A DNA stretch of 64,000 nt, from contig NZ_JACHGP010000002.1 of NCBI RefSeq assembly GCF_014202335.1, positions 186,001 to 250,000 on the forward strand. The letters are read 5' to 3'. A program made the position numbers and the translations under genes. Origin of the DNA: Mycobacterium sp. AZCC_0083 (GTDB taxonomy: Bacteria > Actinomycetota > Actinomycetes > Mycobacteriales > Mycobacteriaceae). The notes under the pieces are model-generated. The model was not told the origin of the DNA, searched no databases, and was given only the letters and a program-made list of their open reading frames with translations. Below are positions 41,720 to 50,644 of this stretch, in pieces. Position 1 is the first letter of the stretch. Each line of letters opens with the position of its first letter.

Positions 41720-41988
41720 TCTCACACCGAGTCACCCGATGACCTCAGCAAACATTTGTTCAGACGATTCACAGCGTGCTCAGCAACTTCGCAAAGGAAC
41801 CGGTGCTCCGGCCAGGTCAGCACGGGAATTACGAGTTGGTGACACCGGCAAACCTTGCGGCGACCGATTCGCTGAGGGCTTCGCGACTCAGGTAGTGTGC
41901 GTAAGTTGCCGAGAAGTGCATCGGGCGAGGCTCTCCAGACAGCGCGGAGCTTCAGACGAAATTCATTCCAGACGCCGAAGGCTGTGAC

Positions 41989-42873
41989 TTGCCAGATACA
42001 AAGAGCGATACCAAAGGCCTGAAGCCGCACTTCGAAGACGTGCAGGCGCACTACGACCTGTCTGATGACTTCTTCCGGCTGTTCCTGGACCGCACCCAGA
42101 CCTACAGCTGCGCGTACTTCGAGCGCGACGACATGACGCTCGAAGAGGCGCAGCTCGCCAAGATCGACCTGTCGCTCGGCAAGCTCGGGCTGGAGCCGGG
42201 CATGACGTTGCTCGACGTCGGCTGCGGCTGGGGCGCGACGCTCAACCGGGCGCTTGAGAAATACGACGTCAACGTCATCGGCCTCACGCTGAGCAAGAAC
42301 CAACAGGCCCATGCCACGGAACTGCTTGCCAAGTCCGACAGTCCCCGCAGCAGGCGAGTGCTGCTGGAGGGCTGGGAGCAGTTCCACGAACCCGTCGACC
42401 GGATCGTGTCGATCGGCGCATTCGAGCACTTCGGCAAGGACCGTTGGGACGGCTTCTTCAAGATGGCCTACTCGGTGCTGCCCGCCGACGGCCGGATGAT
42501 GCTCCACACCATCGTCAAGCCCAGCCGCGCGGAGATGGAAGGCCGCGGGTTGCCGCTGACGATGACGAAGATCAAGTTCTTCAAGTTCATCATGGACGAG
42601 ATCTTCCCCGGTGGTGAGCTGCCATACATCGCCGACCTCGAGAAGAACGGGGTCAAGGTCGGCTTCGACGTCACCCAGGTGCAGACGCTGCGGTTGCACT
42701 ACGCCCGCACTCTGGCGATCTGGGCCGCGGCCCTCGAGGCGCGCAAGGAAGAAGCCATCGAAGTTCAGTCCGAAGAGGTCTACGAGAGGTACATCAAGTA
42801 CTTGGCGGGCTGCGCCGATCTGTTCCGGGACGGCTACTCCGAGGTCTGCCAGGTGACCCTGCACAAGAGCTGA
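41989..42873 (+). CDS. Mycolic acid cyclopropane synthase/methyltransferase family protein
   Basis: This protein of about 294 residues is a SAM-dependent methyltransferase of the CmaA/MmaA/PcaA family that modifies double bonds of meromycolate chains. Motifs are LKPHFEDVQAHYDLSDDFF, YSCAYFERDDMTLEEAQ, the SAM loop LLDVGCGWGATL (75-86), GLTLSKNQQAHA, and IFPGGELP. The N-terminal third is closest to CmaA1 as I remember it, while the middle differs, so the exact reaction (cis-cyclopropanation or another) is open. A TTG at 41989 is the likely start, with GAAGG upstream. It stands alone with a 269-bp upstream region and is probably separately expressed. Confidence 0.88.
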   Translation: MPDTKSDTKGLKPHFEDVQAHYDLSDDFFRLFLDRTQTYSCAYFERDDMTLEEAQLAKIDLSLGKLGLEPGMTLLDVGCGWGATLNRALEKYDVNVIGLTLSKNQQAHATELLAKSDSPRSRRVLLEGWEQFHEPVDRIVSIGAFEHFGKDRWDGFFKMAYSVLPADGRMMLHTIVKPSRAEMEGRGLPLTMTKIKFFKFIMDEIFPGGELPYIADLEKNGVKVGFDVTQVQTLRLHYARTLAIWAAALEARKEEAIEVQSEEVYERYIKYLAGCADLFRDGYSEVCQVTLHKS

Positions 42874-42878
42874 CCGAG

Positions 42879-43256
42879 TCAGCAGGCGACCGGGTGCGAT
42901 TCGCAGTACGGCGTCGCGCCGGGGAAGCGATACCGGTGCGTGGCCACCCAGCGGTAGGTCACTTCTTGTAGACCCCGGATGCCGGGTAGTCGATAGAAGC
43001 GCAGTGGCAGCGTGGTGCCCAGCGCCACGGACAGTGCCGCATTGATCGCTTCTGCGCCGCCGTACACCGCTCCCGACGAGTCCAGCCACCAAGAAGACTC
43101 GGCCATCGTCGATTCGGTGAGCCCAAGCAGCTGCGCAGTGCCCTCCTGCCGAAAGGGCCGGGTGTCCAAGGCGCCGGTCCGGTCCAACCGCACCAATAGG
43201 TTCCTGGCCCGCGTGCACATCCCGCAGACCCCGTCGAAGTACAGAACGCCGGTCAT
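42879..43256 (-). CDS. DCC-family thiol-disulfide protein (DUF393)
   Basis: This 125-residue protein of the DCC family has the motif LYFDGVCGMCTRARNLLVRLD, with Cys11 and Cys14 as the probable redox pair in a thioredoxin-like fold. WVATHRYRFPG near the C-terminus is also typical. No specific function is established. The ATG at 43256 lies 22 bp downstream of the ureohydrolase gene on the same strand; the two and the thioesterase gene upstream probably form one transcript. Confidence 0.83.
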   Translation of the reverse strand: MTGVLYFDGVCGMCTRARNLLVRLDRTGALDTRPFRQEGTAQLLGLTESTMAESSWWLDSSGAVYGGAEAINAALSVALGTTLPLRFYRLPGIRGLQEVTYRWVATHRYRFPGATPYCESHPVAC

Positions 43257-43278
43257 GCCTCCATTGTGCTGCAGAGGA

Positions 43279-44325
43279 TCACACCGGGGGACGGCCTGGC
43301 GGGCCCATCTTGGCGCCCGCGGCGTCACGCCTTCGGGCCGCCATGCCGGCGAGAGCCTCGAACACGACGCGGTGCGCAGCGTTCACGGTCAGCTCGGCGT
43401 GATCGTAGGCCGGAGCCACCTCCACGACGTCGACGCCTGCGACGTCGTGCTCGTAGCAGAGTTGGCGCACCATGCGGAGCAGGTCGACGCTGGTGATGCC
43501 ACCGGGTTCCGGCGTGCCCGTGCCAGGAGCGTGCGCAGGGTCGAGGACGTCGATGTCGACCGACAGATACAGCTTGTCCGCCTTGGCCAGCGCCTCTCCG
43601 ACGGCGTCGACCATCACGGCCTTGAAGCCGCGCTCCCAGATCTCCTGCATGGTGTGCCACACCATGCCCTGTTCCTGCATCCACTCGAAGGTGTCCTGCG
43701 GCGGCCAGTACCCGCGTAGGCCGACCTGGACGAAGTGGGTGCCTGGTACCGCGCCCGACTCGATGAGGCGACGCATCGGCGTGCCGTGGCTGGCTAGGTT
43801 GCCCTCGATTATGTCGGCCGTATCGGCGTGGGCGTCGAAATGCACGATGCCGACATTGCCGTAGCCGTGGACGTCGGCCACCGCGGTCGCCGACGGCCAC
43901 GTGATCGAGTGGTCACCACCGAGCACGACGGGCACGATGCCGCGCGACGCCACCGCATGCACCCGTTCCTTGATGTTGGCGTGCGACACCTCGGTCTGAC
44001 CATGCGGACAGTAGGCGTCGCCGAAGTCGACCACCTCGAGCCAGTCGAAGATCTCCAGTCCCAAATCCATGTGATACGTGCCGGGTTCGTATGCGGTGGC
44101 CCGGATCGCGCGGGGCCCGAAGCGTGCACCGGGACGATTCGTGGTCGCGATGTCGAACGGCGCACCGACGATGGCCACGTCGGGCTGCCACGAATCGAGC
44201 TGCTCGACTTCGGTGAGGAACGGCCGGTGCCCGAAGGACGCCAATCCCGCGTAGGCAAGGTCGAGTTGCTCGGCCATGCCTGGTGGGAGTTCGCGTTGCG
44301 GCCCGCGGTCGTGCTGGTGGCTCAT
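43279..44325 (-). CDS. Ureohydrolase (agmatinase-like)
   Basis: This 348-residue Mn-dependent ureohydrolase has all metal ligands: His139 in GGDHS, Asp164, His166 and Asp168 in DAHAD, and Asp257 and Asp259 in SVDIDVLDP. It cleaves a guanidino compound to urea and an amine. The subgroup is speB-like (agmatinase or guanidinobutyrase/guanidinopropionase); the substrate loop FNGATTNRPGARFGPRAIR-type region here reads DIATTNRPGARFGPRAIR. It starts at ATG 44325, 15 bp after the thioesterase gene. Polyamine or arginine breakdown is the likely pathway. Confidence 0.88.
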   Translation of the reverse strand: MSHQHDRGPQRELPPGMAEQLDLAYAGLASFGHRPFLTEVEQLDSWQPDVAIVGAPFDIATTNRPGARFGPRAIRATAYEPGTYHMDLGLEIFDWLEVVDFGDAYCPHGQTEVSHANIKERVHAVASRGIVPVVLGGDHSITWPSATAVADVHGYGNVGIVHFDAHADTADIIEGNLASHGTPMRRLIESGAVPGTHFVQVGLRGYWPPQDTFEWMQEQGMVWHTMQEIWERGFKAVMVDAVGEALAKADKLYLSVDIDVLDPAHAPGTGTPEPGGITSVDLLRMVRQLCYEHDVAGVDVVEVAPAYDHAELTVNAAHRVVFEALAGMAARRRDAAGAKMGPPGRPPV

Positions 44326-44340
44326 GAGCCGACAGTACCG

Positions 44341-44796
44341 TCAATCGGCAAGGCCTTGACCCACAACGGAAGTGAGCGCCACGCGCAAGTGCTCGGGTAT
44401 CACCTGCTTGGTCCAATCCTGCGTCGAGAGCACGACGTAGACGTTGCGGCCGCGCACCGCGATCGCCCGTTCACCGAACTCGTCGAGTCGGACCACTTCG
44501 AAGGCAAGGGCGAAGCTCGTCGTCCCGATTGCCACGCACGTCACGCCGACGCCGGCCGTGTCCCGCCAGCGCACCGGCGCGACGTAGTCGAGCTCGGCAT
44601 GCACCACCTGGACGTCGAGCCCTTGGGTGACCAACACGGGATACGTCACGCCTACGTGGTCGAGGAACGCTCCGCACGCCTCGTCGAACCAGGTGAGGTA
44701 GTGGCCGTTGAAGACCACGCCCTGCTGGTCGATCTCGGCATAGCGCGGCACGATCGGCATCGAAAACGGTTCGCTCACGTAGCTCACCCTATGCAT
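44341..44796 (-). CDS. 4HBT/YbgC-type acyl-CoA thioesterase
   Basis: This 151-residue hotdog-fold protein of the 4-hydroxybenzoyl-CoA thioesterase class has the helix motif YAEIDQQGVVFNGHYLTWFDEA, where the aspartate (IDQQG) is the catalytic residue of the YbgC group. LDVQVVHAELDYVAPVRWRD follows as the second strand set. It hydrolyses short or aromatic acyl-CoA esters. The ATG at 44796 has GGGAG upstream; a GTG at 44802 is an alternative. It is the first gene of a three-gene same-strand run with the ureohydrolase and DCC genes. Confidence 0.85.
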   Translation of the reverse strand: MHRVSYVSEPFSMPIVPRYAEIDQQGVVFNGHYLTWFDEACGAFLDHVGVTYPVLVTQGLDVQVVHAELDYVAPVRWRDTAGVGVTCVAIGTTSFALAFEVVRLDEFGERAIAVRGRNVYVVLSTQDWTKQVIPEHLRVALTSVVGQGLAD

Positions 44797-44966
44797 CGCC
44801 ACGCGGCTCCCAGCAGCCCGAGCAAACCGCCGAGCGCCGTCTCACCGGCTGGCAGCGCGCCCTGTGCTGGGCCGCCTGGCTGGCGTTCCTCGGCCTGGCC
44901 GTGTGGACGTCGAAGAGCGGCTTCACCGCGCGTCGTCGTTGAATCGCGGGCTGACAGACTCGAGCC

Positions 44967-45920
44967 ATGCAACTGGTCACGATCGATGACATCCGCGCTG
45001 CGGCTGACCGGATTCGGGGCTCCGTCATACGCACCCCGCTGCTCTCCGCACCGTGGGGCGATCCCGCGCGACCACTGTGGATCAAACCCGAGAGCCTGCA
45101 GGCGATCGGAGCGTTCAAGGTCCGTGGCGCCTTCAACGCGATCGGCAGGCTCGACGAAGCCAGCCGCGCAAGGGGAGTGGTCGCCTATTCGAGCGGCAAC
45201 CACGCCCAGGCCGTCGCCTACGCGGCCGCCGCCTTCGGCATCGCGGCAACGATCGTCATGCCCGAGGAAACGCCTGGTGTGAAGGTCGCGGCGACCCGCA
45301 GCCACGGCGCCGAGGTGGTGTTGTGCGCTGCCGGACAGCGCGAGAAGGTGGCCGACGAGGTGGTGGCACGGACCGGTGGCGTGCTGGTGCCGCCGTTCGA
45401 CCACCCGGACGTCATCGCTGGGCAGGGCACCATCGGCCTTGAAATCGCCGAGGACCTACCCGACGTGGCAGCGGTGCTGATTCCCCTCAGCGGTGGTGGC
45501 CTTGCGTCGGGCATCGGGACGGCAATCAAGGCGCTGTGTCCCGGTGCACGCGTCATCGGCGTCGAGCCCGAGCTCGCGGCCGACACGGCGCAGGGGCTGG
45601 CCGCAGGACACCGAGTGGACTGGTCGATCGAGGACCGCAACCGCACCATCGCCGACGGCCTGCGCTCGCAGCCCTCCGAGCTCACGTTCGCGCACCTGCA
45701 ACGGGTCCTCGACGACGTGATCACCGTGTCGGAGAACGACATTCGCGAAGCGGTGCGCGAGATCGCGCTACGAGCTCACCTCGTCAGCGAGCCCAGCGGC
45801 GCGGTGGCACTTGCGGGTTACCGAACGGCTCGGACACCGCCCGGGCCGACGGTGACGATCCTGTCGGGCGGCAACGTGGAGCCCGACCTACTCGCTCAGA
45901 TCTTCGCCGGACAGAGCTGA
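44967..45920 (+). CDS. Threonine/serine dehydratase-like PLP enzyme
   Basis: This 317-residue fold-type II PLP enzyme has Lys51 (GAFKVRGAFNA) as the Schiff-base lysine, the substrate-carboxylate loop SSGNHAQ (75-81), the glycine-rich phosphate loop LSGGGLASG and a C-terminal ILSGGN. It is the size of catabolic threonine dehydratase or serine racemase and lacks the C-terminal regulatory ACT domain of biosynthetic IlvA. It probably deaminates L-threonine or L-serine, or a related amino acid. The ATG at 44967 begins the conserved region. Confidence 0.86.
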   Translation: MQLVTIDDIRAAADRIRGSVIRTPLLSAPWGDPARPLWIKPESLQAIGAFKVRGAFNAIGRLDEASRARGVVAYSSGNHAQAVAYAAAAFGIAATIVMPEETPGVKVAATRSHGAEVVLCAAGQREKVADEVVARTGGVLVPPFDHPDVIAGQGTIGLEIAEDLPDVAAVLIPLSGGGLASGIGTAIKALCPGARVIGVEPELAADTAQGLAAGHRVDWSIEDRNRTIADGLRSQPSELTFAHLQRVLDDVITVSENDIREAVREIALRAHLVSEPSGAVALAGYRTARTPPGPTVTILSGGNVEPDLLAQIFAGQS

Positions 45921-45921
45921 G

Positions 45922-46149
45922 TCACCACACCACCACGAGCGGCGACGACACCGAGCACCTGTCGAGTAGGCAGTGCGCCCAGGCATCCTGTGTGGCGGCT
46001 GCCTTCAAGCGGCGCCGGCGACCCGCCCAGCCGCAAGAGCACGCCGCCGTCGAGTCGCCGAATCCGAGGTTGTGCACGGACACCACGCCGTGCGCCTCCT
46101 GCTGGCTGAACTCGAAGTCCCCGAAATCCACTGCGAGTGCTGTTGCCAT
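45922..46149 (-). CDS. Small cysteine-containing protein, unknown
   Basis: This 75-residue protein begins at ATG 46149, with AAGGAG 8 bp upstream. It contains AACSCGWAG and HCLLDRC, four cysteines that could bind a metal or form disulfides, and no signal peptide (MATALAVDFGDFEFSQQEAHGVVSVHNLGFGDST). The composition resembles small mycobacterial zinc-ribbon-like proteins. It is convergent with the dehydratase gene, one base apart. No function can be given. Confidence 0.6.
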   Translation of the reverse strand: MATALAVDFGDFEFSQQEAHGVVSVHNLGFGDSTAACSCGWAGRRRRLKAAATQDAWAHCLLDRCSVSSPLVVVW

Positions 46150-46409
46150 CGTGGTGCTCCTTCGCCCCGACCTCATCACCCTGCTCAATGGTCACATCAT
46201 CACCCCACTGCAGGCCGGATTCGGTTTACGACAGGTCACAACTCGGCCAAGGGCCGGTTGCCGCGGGCGGACGGGCCCTCCGGCCGATCGCCGGGTAGTG
46301 TCACCCCGAAAGGTGGATCCTCACCACACCGCGCTGGCGCCGCCTGGATTCGTTCCGGTGTTCGCGCCACCAGCTGGCTGGGGCCATCTCGTGGTCTGAA
46401 GGGATACAT

Positions 46410-47762
46410 GTGGACGCGGTGCTCGGGTTGTCTATGACTCCGACGTCCGTTGGCCTTGTTCTCGTCGAGGGTCAGGACGCCGACGGCGCCACCATGGACC
46501 GCGATGCGTTCGACGTGTACCAAAGCTCGATCCAGTCCTCCGAGCAGGCCACCGCAGCCGTTCTCCGTACCGAAGCGCTCGCCGCCAACCGCGGCCTGCG
46601 TCTGAATTCCATCGGGGTCACGTGGAGCGAGGACGCAGATGCGCAGGCATCGGCGCTGATGCAGTCACTGTCGGACTCGGGTTTCGACAACGTCGTTGCG
46701 ATCCGGCTGCCGGAGGCGACCGAGGCGCTGGCCCGCGGGATGGCGGCCGTCATCGGCTACCAGACCACCGCGGTCTGCGTCATCGAACCGGACGCCGTGA
46801 TCAGCCTCGTCGTCAACACGTCCGACGGTGCGGTCCAGACCGCGTTCAACCACTCCATCGACTCCGACGAGAGCTTGATCAGCTGGTTGAGCACGGTGTT
46901 CACCAAGGCGGACTGGCAGCCCGAGGCACTGGTGGTGGTCGGCTCGGCAGGCGGTTTCGAGTCGATCCTGCACAAGCTCGAGGACGCGCTCTCGGTGCCC
47001 GTCTTCGCACCCGCGGAGGCCGAACTCGCCCTCGCCAGAGGCGCGGCGCTGGCCTCGGCGCAGACCATCGAGCTGCCGCGGGTCGACTACGACAGCGATT
47101 TCGGTCGCGACTTTGGTGACGAATACGCCCACGAGTCCGCCTACGACCGGAGCGGCTCGACGGGCCGGCACCGTTCCGTGGAACCCTCCGAAGGACGCTC
47201 TGCGGCGTTGGGCCACACCGGCGCCGTCACGATGCTGGTCGCCGGGGTCGTGACCTTCGTCGTCTCGGTGTCGATCGCAGTCAGTCTCGAGTTCGCGCCG
47301 CACCGCGACGCCCGATCGGCTGACCCGGTGCCCGCCGCCGTGAACGAGCCACAGACCCCTGCGGCCGTGAAGCCCATCCCGCCCGCCATGCCGCCGCCGG
47401 TGTCGATTCCGCCACCGCAGGCCGTGGAACCGGTCGCGCCGCCGGAGGCGCCGGTCGTCGACGCTGCCCCGCCGGAGACCTACGTCCCGGCCGAGGCGCC
47501 GGCCATCGACGAGGCACCGATCGCCGATCCAGCCAGCCCAGAGGCCCCGCCTGCCGACCTGCCTGCGGTGGATCCGGCCATGGCGCCGCCGCCGGATGCA
47601 TTGGCCCCGCCGCTGGACGCCGTGCCGACGATCGATCCGGCCGTGCCGACGAAGAAGCCCGGCATCTGGACGCGCATCAAGGACCGGCTGACGCCGGGGA
47701 ACGACAACCCTCCGGTCGACGGCGCACCCCCGGCGGAGGTCGTGCCGCCGCCGGTTCCGTAA
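46410..47762 (+). CDS. DUF7159-family membrane protein with Pro-rich surface tail
   Basis: This 450-residue mycobacterial protein begins MDAVLGLSMTPTSVGLVLVEG, the hallmark of the DUF7159 group as I recall it. The first 220 residues look like an actin-like ATPase fold related to Hsp70 (LVVNTSDGAVQ, LVVVGSAGGFESILHKLEDALSVPV, ALARGAALASA), but clear phosphate loops are degenerate. A membrane helix follows at about 269-292 (VTMLVAGVVTFVVSVSIAVSLEF), then 150 residues rich in Pro and Ala outside the membrane. The start is GTG 46410. Its role is unknown; a cell-envelope scaffold is possible. Confidence 0.78.
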   Translation: MDAVLGLSMTPTSVGLVLVEGQDADGATMDRDAFDVYQSSIQSSEQATAAVLRTEALAANRGLRLNSIGVTWSEDADAQASALMQSLSDSGFDNVVAIRLPEATEALARGMAAVIGYQTTAVCVIEPDAVISLVVNTSDGAVQTAFNHSIDSDESLISWLSTVFTKADWQPEALVVVGSAGGFESILHKLEDALSVPVFAPAEAELALARGAALASAQTIELPRVDYDSDFGRDFGDEYAHESAYDRSGSTGRHRSVEPSEGRSAALGHTGAVTMLVAGVVTFVVSVSIAVSLEFAPHRDARSADPVPAAVNEPQTPAAVKPIPPAMPPPVSIPPPQAVEPVAPPEAPVVDAAPPETYVPAEAPAIDEAPIADPASPEAPPADLPAVDPAMAPPPDALAPPLDAVPTIDPAVPTKKPGIWTRIKDRLTPGNDNPPVDGAPPAEVVPPPVP

Positions 47763-47781
47763 CGGATCGGCGCCCGTTCCA

Positions 47782-48387
47782 TTGGGACGCTTGGCCATTC
47801 AGAACGCTAACCTTCGCGTCGCACTCCGTGTGACGCTCGTACTGGTCGTACTGCTTGCGCTCGTCTCCGTCGAACTGTCGTCACGGTCCGGCGTGCTGTG
47901 GCGTCTGGTGACCTTCACCTATCAGGCCAACGTGCTGGCTGCGGCGTACTACGCGTGGACTCTGGTGTCACCGCGCGCCGATGCCCGCACCGGGTTGCGC
48001 GGCGCCGTCGTGCTCTACGTGGTGGTGGCAGGCGTGATCTGGAATCTGTTCCTGACCGGGCACAGCATGGGCTACACGCCGGCCAATGTCCTTCTGCACG
48101 TCGTCATGCCGGTGCTCGCCGTCACCGATTGGGTCCTGATCGGCAGGGGAGAGTTCGCGGTCCGTTGGTGGCAGCCCTTCGCGTGGCTCGCCTATCCGGC
48201 CGCCTACGCCGCCCTCGCCCTGATCGTCCTCAACCAGGCGGGCCGTCGCGCGCCCTACTACTTCCTCGACCCGCACAGCGTGGGAATCGGTGCGGTGGTG
48301 GTCAACACGAGCATTCTCGGGCTCGGATTCCTCATGCTCGGATATCTGTTGTTGGCCTTGGCGCGCAGGCCGTCGGCTAACGCGTAG
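47782..48387 (+). CDS. Pr6Pr-family membrane protein
   Basis: This protein of about 201 residues has six hydrophobic segments and the pattern of the Pr6Pr family (FAR-17a/AIG1-like): LVTFTYQANVLAAAYYAW, GVIWNLFLTGHSMGYTPANVLLHVVMPVLAVTDWVLI and WLAYPAAYAALALI, with Asn/His residues inside the membrane. Eukaryotic relatives are lipid hydrolases of hydroxy fatty acid esters; the bacterial role is unknown. The start is TTG 47782, uncertain because no start has a good signal. It follows the DUF7159 gene by 19 bp. Confidence 0.72.
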   Translation: MGRLAIQNANLRVALRVTLVLVVLLALVSVELSSRSGVLWRLVTFTYQANVLAAAYYAWTLVSPRADARTGLRGAVVLYVVVAGVIWNLFLTGHSMGYTPANVLLHVVMPVLAVTDWVLIGRGEFAVRWWQPFAWLAYPAAYAALALIVLNQAGRRAPYYFLDPHSVGIGAVVVNTSILGLGFLMLGYLLLALARRPSANA

Positions 48388-48443
48388 CCGACGCTGAGCG
48401 AACTAGCATGTAGTCAGGGTGTCGGGAATCGAAGGGTGAAATC

Positions 48444-49193
48444 TTGAGTAGTGCGCTGCGGTACGTGCTGACGGTGATGGTCGGGGTGTCGACGGCCTTG
48501 TTGCCGGGAGCGGTGGCAACCAGCGGGGCGGCGGTGCCGATTCAGGCCACCGTCGCGAGCGTTGCGCCTGCCGCAGGCGACGTCGTGGGGGTGGCGATGC
48601 CGATCACCATCACGTTCACCATGCCGGTCGCCGACCGCGCTGCGGCAGAGCGTGCCATCGACATCTCCTCGCCGAAGACGCCTGCGGGCACGTTCAGCTG
48701 GCTCGCAGGAGACTCCGTACGGTGGACACCGACCGGGTATTGGCCTGCGCACTCGACGATCTCGGTCACGGCACTCGGATTCAAGACGACGTTCGGGACG
48801 AACGCCGCGGTGGTGGGCGTGGCCGACATCGACGCGCACACGTTCACCGTGAGCATCGACGACCAGGTGGTGCGCACGATGCCCGCATCGATGGGCAAAC
48901 CGAAGCACCCAACGCCCATCGGCTCGTTCACCGCGCTGGAGAAGCAGTCCCCGGTCATCATGGACTCGCGCACCATCGGCATTCCGCTGAGCGACCCCGA
49001 GGGGTACAAGCTCACCGTGTACGACGCGGTTCGGGTCACCTGGGGCGGCGTCTACGTGCACGGGGCGCCGTGGTCGACGGGATCGCAGGGCAACGCGAAT
49101 GTCAGCCACGGCTGCATCAACCTGAGCCCTGACAACGCCGCGTGGTACTACGACACCGTCAACATCGGTGACCCCATCATCGTGCAGGCGTAG
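48444..49193 (+). CDS. L,D-transpeptidase (LdtA-like)
   Basis: This 249-residue exported enzyme makes 3-3 crosslinks in mycobacterial peptidoglycan. It has a signal peptide (about 30 residues), an immunoglobulin-like domain (ATVASVAPAAGDVVGVAMPITITFTMPVADRAAAER; about 38-120) and a YkuD catalytic domain with His206 (VYVHGAPWS) and the SHGCINLSP motif, His222 and the nucleophile Cys224. The one-Ig-domain layout and size fit LdtMt1 (Rv0116c) rather than LdtMt2. The start is TTG 48444 with AAGGG upstream. It overlaps the 3' end of the convergent desaturase gene by 17 bp. Confidence 0.92.
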   Translation: MSSALRYVLTVMVGVSTALLPGAVATSGAAVPIQATVASVAPAAGDVVGVAMPITITFTMPVADRAAAERAIDISSPKTPAGTFSWLAGDSVRWTPTGYWPAHSTISVTALGFKTTFGTNAAVVGVADIDAHTFTVSIDDQVVRTMPASMGKPKHPTPIGSFTALEKQSPVIMDSRTIGIPLSDPEGYKLTVYDAVRVTWGGVYVHGAPWSTGSQGNANVSHGCINLSPDNAAWYYDTVNIGDPIIVQA

Positions 49194-49860
49194 CCGCGTG
49201 GAGGTTCTTCGCCGTCGGTGACGTCGCGACGGTCGCGGCGTCGGGGTAGGTGCGCAACACTCGGTCGGCAGTGCCGGAGCTCGTCACGGTGAACCAGTAG
49301 TGCTCGTTCTTGAAGTGATGTTGCCGGTGATTCTTCCAAATCGCCCTGTACGCACCGGTTTTCGGCTTGTAGTCGCTATGGATCAGGTAGTGGCACCACT
49401 CGTACCACAAACCGATCACCGAGACGAACACCAGATAGGTCAGCCCGAGACCGGCCCGCGGAAAGGCCAGCACCGCAATGGCGACCGCCACCGGCAGCAC
49501 CCACAGCAGTGCGGGCCACGGGATGAAGATGAGCGGCACCTCGCGCGGGTCGACGTGATGCTCGCGGTGTTTGCGGGCCAGTAGGGAGTCGATGGTCACT
49601 GGCCCGATGCGCCGTGGCCGCCAGTGCAGGACGAACACGTGCACGATCCATTCGAAGAACGGGAACACCGCAAGCATCGCCACGGGAACGACCGCGTCGG
49701 TGTACTGCCAGTCGCCGACGATCATCCGTAGCGTCAGAGCGACCAGCAACGTGGCGCCGATCATCCACGGCGAGGGGTGTTTCCAGAATTCCCTGGAAGC
49801 GTCGGCCAGCGAGAAACCACGGCGTTCGGGACGGCGGTCTGCAGTGGCGACGGGGTTCAC
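49177..49860 (-). CDS. Sterol desaturase/fatty acid hydroxylase family membrane enzyme
   Basis: This 227-residue di-iron membrane oxygenase has the histidine clusters of the family: HVFVLHW (74-80), KHREHHVD (97-104), a later CHYLIHSDY and [13 protein letters not shown]. It hydroxylates or desaturates a lipid within the cytosolic membrane face. The GTG at 49860 overlaps the stop of the FadR-type regulator gene (GTGA) and has GGAGG 8 bp upstream, so both are translationally coupled. The fatty-acid-type regulator suggests a fatty acyl rather than sterol substrate. Confidence 0.85.
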   Translation of the reverse strand: MNPVATADRRPERRGFSLADASREFWKHPSPWMIGATLLVALTLRMIVGDWQYTDAVVPVAMLAVFPFFEWIVHVFVLHWRPRRIGPVTIDSLLARKHREHHVDPREVPLIFIPWPALLWVLPVAVAIAVLAFPRAGLGLTYLVFVSVIGLWYEWCHYLIHSDYKPKTGAYRAIWKNHRQHHFKNEHYWFTVTSSGTADRVLRTYPDAATVATSPTAKNLHAATPAR

Positions 49861-50579
49861 GAAACGTCCTCCAAGGTGTCGATCACACTGAGCAGTGCGA
49901 CGGTGGCGGGTTCCAACAGGGCCCGCGCAGCTGCTTCGGCTGCGACCGGGTCGCCGTCTCGGATCGCCTTCGCGATGTCGCGGTATGCATTGGGGCGGCC
50001 GACCTCGGCGGCCATCATCGTGGCCAATGCAGGCAGGGCAGGCTCGTAGGTGGCCCGCAGCGTGTTGTACATCAGGCGGAATGCGATCGAATCGGCTCCG
50101 TCGACGACGTGATCCCAGAACGTCAGCGCGTGCCGTTGGCGCTCGACGGGGTCGTCCTCGGCGTCGAGCGCGCCGATCGTGGCGTCGAGCAGGTCGGCCA
50201 GGTCGGGGCTGCGCCGCTGGGCGGCGAGTTCGGCGATCTTGGGCCCGTTGTGCATTCGCGTTTCGAGGATGCTGCGCACCACCGATACGTCGACCTCGCC
50301 CGCCCGGATCAGCAGGCGGGGGAGCAGGTCGAGACCGGCATGTCGGCGGAAGTCGCGCACCGTGGTGGCGTCGCCCTGGCGCACCTCGACCAACCCTGCC
50401 TCGGTGAGCCGCTTGATCGCCTCCCGCACCGCGGGGCGCGACACGCCGAGCACCTCGGCCAGACGCCGTTCACTGGGCAACGCGGCGCCGGGCGCCATGT
50501 CGCCGCTGAGTACCTCGGCGACGATCTGTTCGAAGACGTCCTCGGGTACCGATCGACGGTTTACGGGTTGTAGCGCCAT
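49857..50579 (-). CDS. FadR-type GntR regulator (FCD)
   Basis: This 240-residue GntR regulator has a winged helix (about residues 8-75: [60 protein letters not shown]) and a C-terminal FCD-like helical domain ([21 protein letters not shown]). The domain arrangement is like mycobacterial fatty-acid-responsive FadR regulators. It is coupled to the downstream hydroxylase gene. An inverted repeat TGGT-CTT-ACCA sits 37 bp upstream of its ATG, so the operon is probably autoregulated by acyl-CoA or a related ligand. Confidence 0.87.
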   Translation of the reverse strand: MALQPVNRRSVPEDVFEQIVAEVLSGDMAPGAALPSERRLAEVLGVSRPAVREAIKRLTEAGLVEVRQGDATTVRDFRRHAGLDLLPRLLIRAGEVDVSVVRSILETRMHNGPKIAELAAQRRSPDLADLLDATIGALDAEDDPVERQRHALTFWDHVVDGADSIAFRLMYNTLRATYEPALPALATMMAAEVGRPNAYRDIAKAIRDGDPVAAEAAARALLEPATVALLSVIDTLEDVS

Positions 50580-50615
50580 GCGCCCACCATGGCATCCCAT
50601 TGGTCAGAGGTCAAG

Positions 50616-50626
50616 TGGTCTTACCA
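50616..50626. promoter_or_regulatory. FadR/GntR-type operator
   Basis: TGGTCTTACCA has TGGT and ACCA arms with a 3-bp spacer and fits the GntR/FadR pattern TnGTnnnACnA. A related half-site TTGGTCAGAGGTCAA lies 15 bp away at 50600-50614. It is between the FadR-type gene and the XRE regulator gene upstream on the same strand. Confidence 0.5.
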
Positions 50627-50644
50627 GTGGTCTGGAAGAATGCT

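Noticed and set aside
41750..41770. CAAAC-ATTT-GTTCA upstream of the CmaA-like gene as a LexA box
   Set aside because: It matches only 8 of 12 positions of TCGAAC(N4)GTTCGA and the gene has no reason to be damage-induced; probably a chance inverted repeat.
44805..44942. Small plus-strand frame with a membrane-like stretch (ALCWAAWLAFLGLAVW) ending at TGA 44940-44942
   Set aside because: No ATG, GTG or TTG start was found in frame near it, and it overlaps the start region of the divergent thioesterase gene. It could be a gene remnant, but there is no support for expression.
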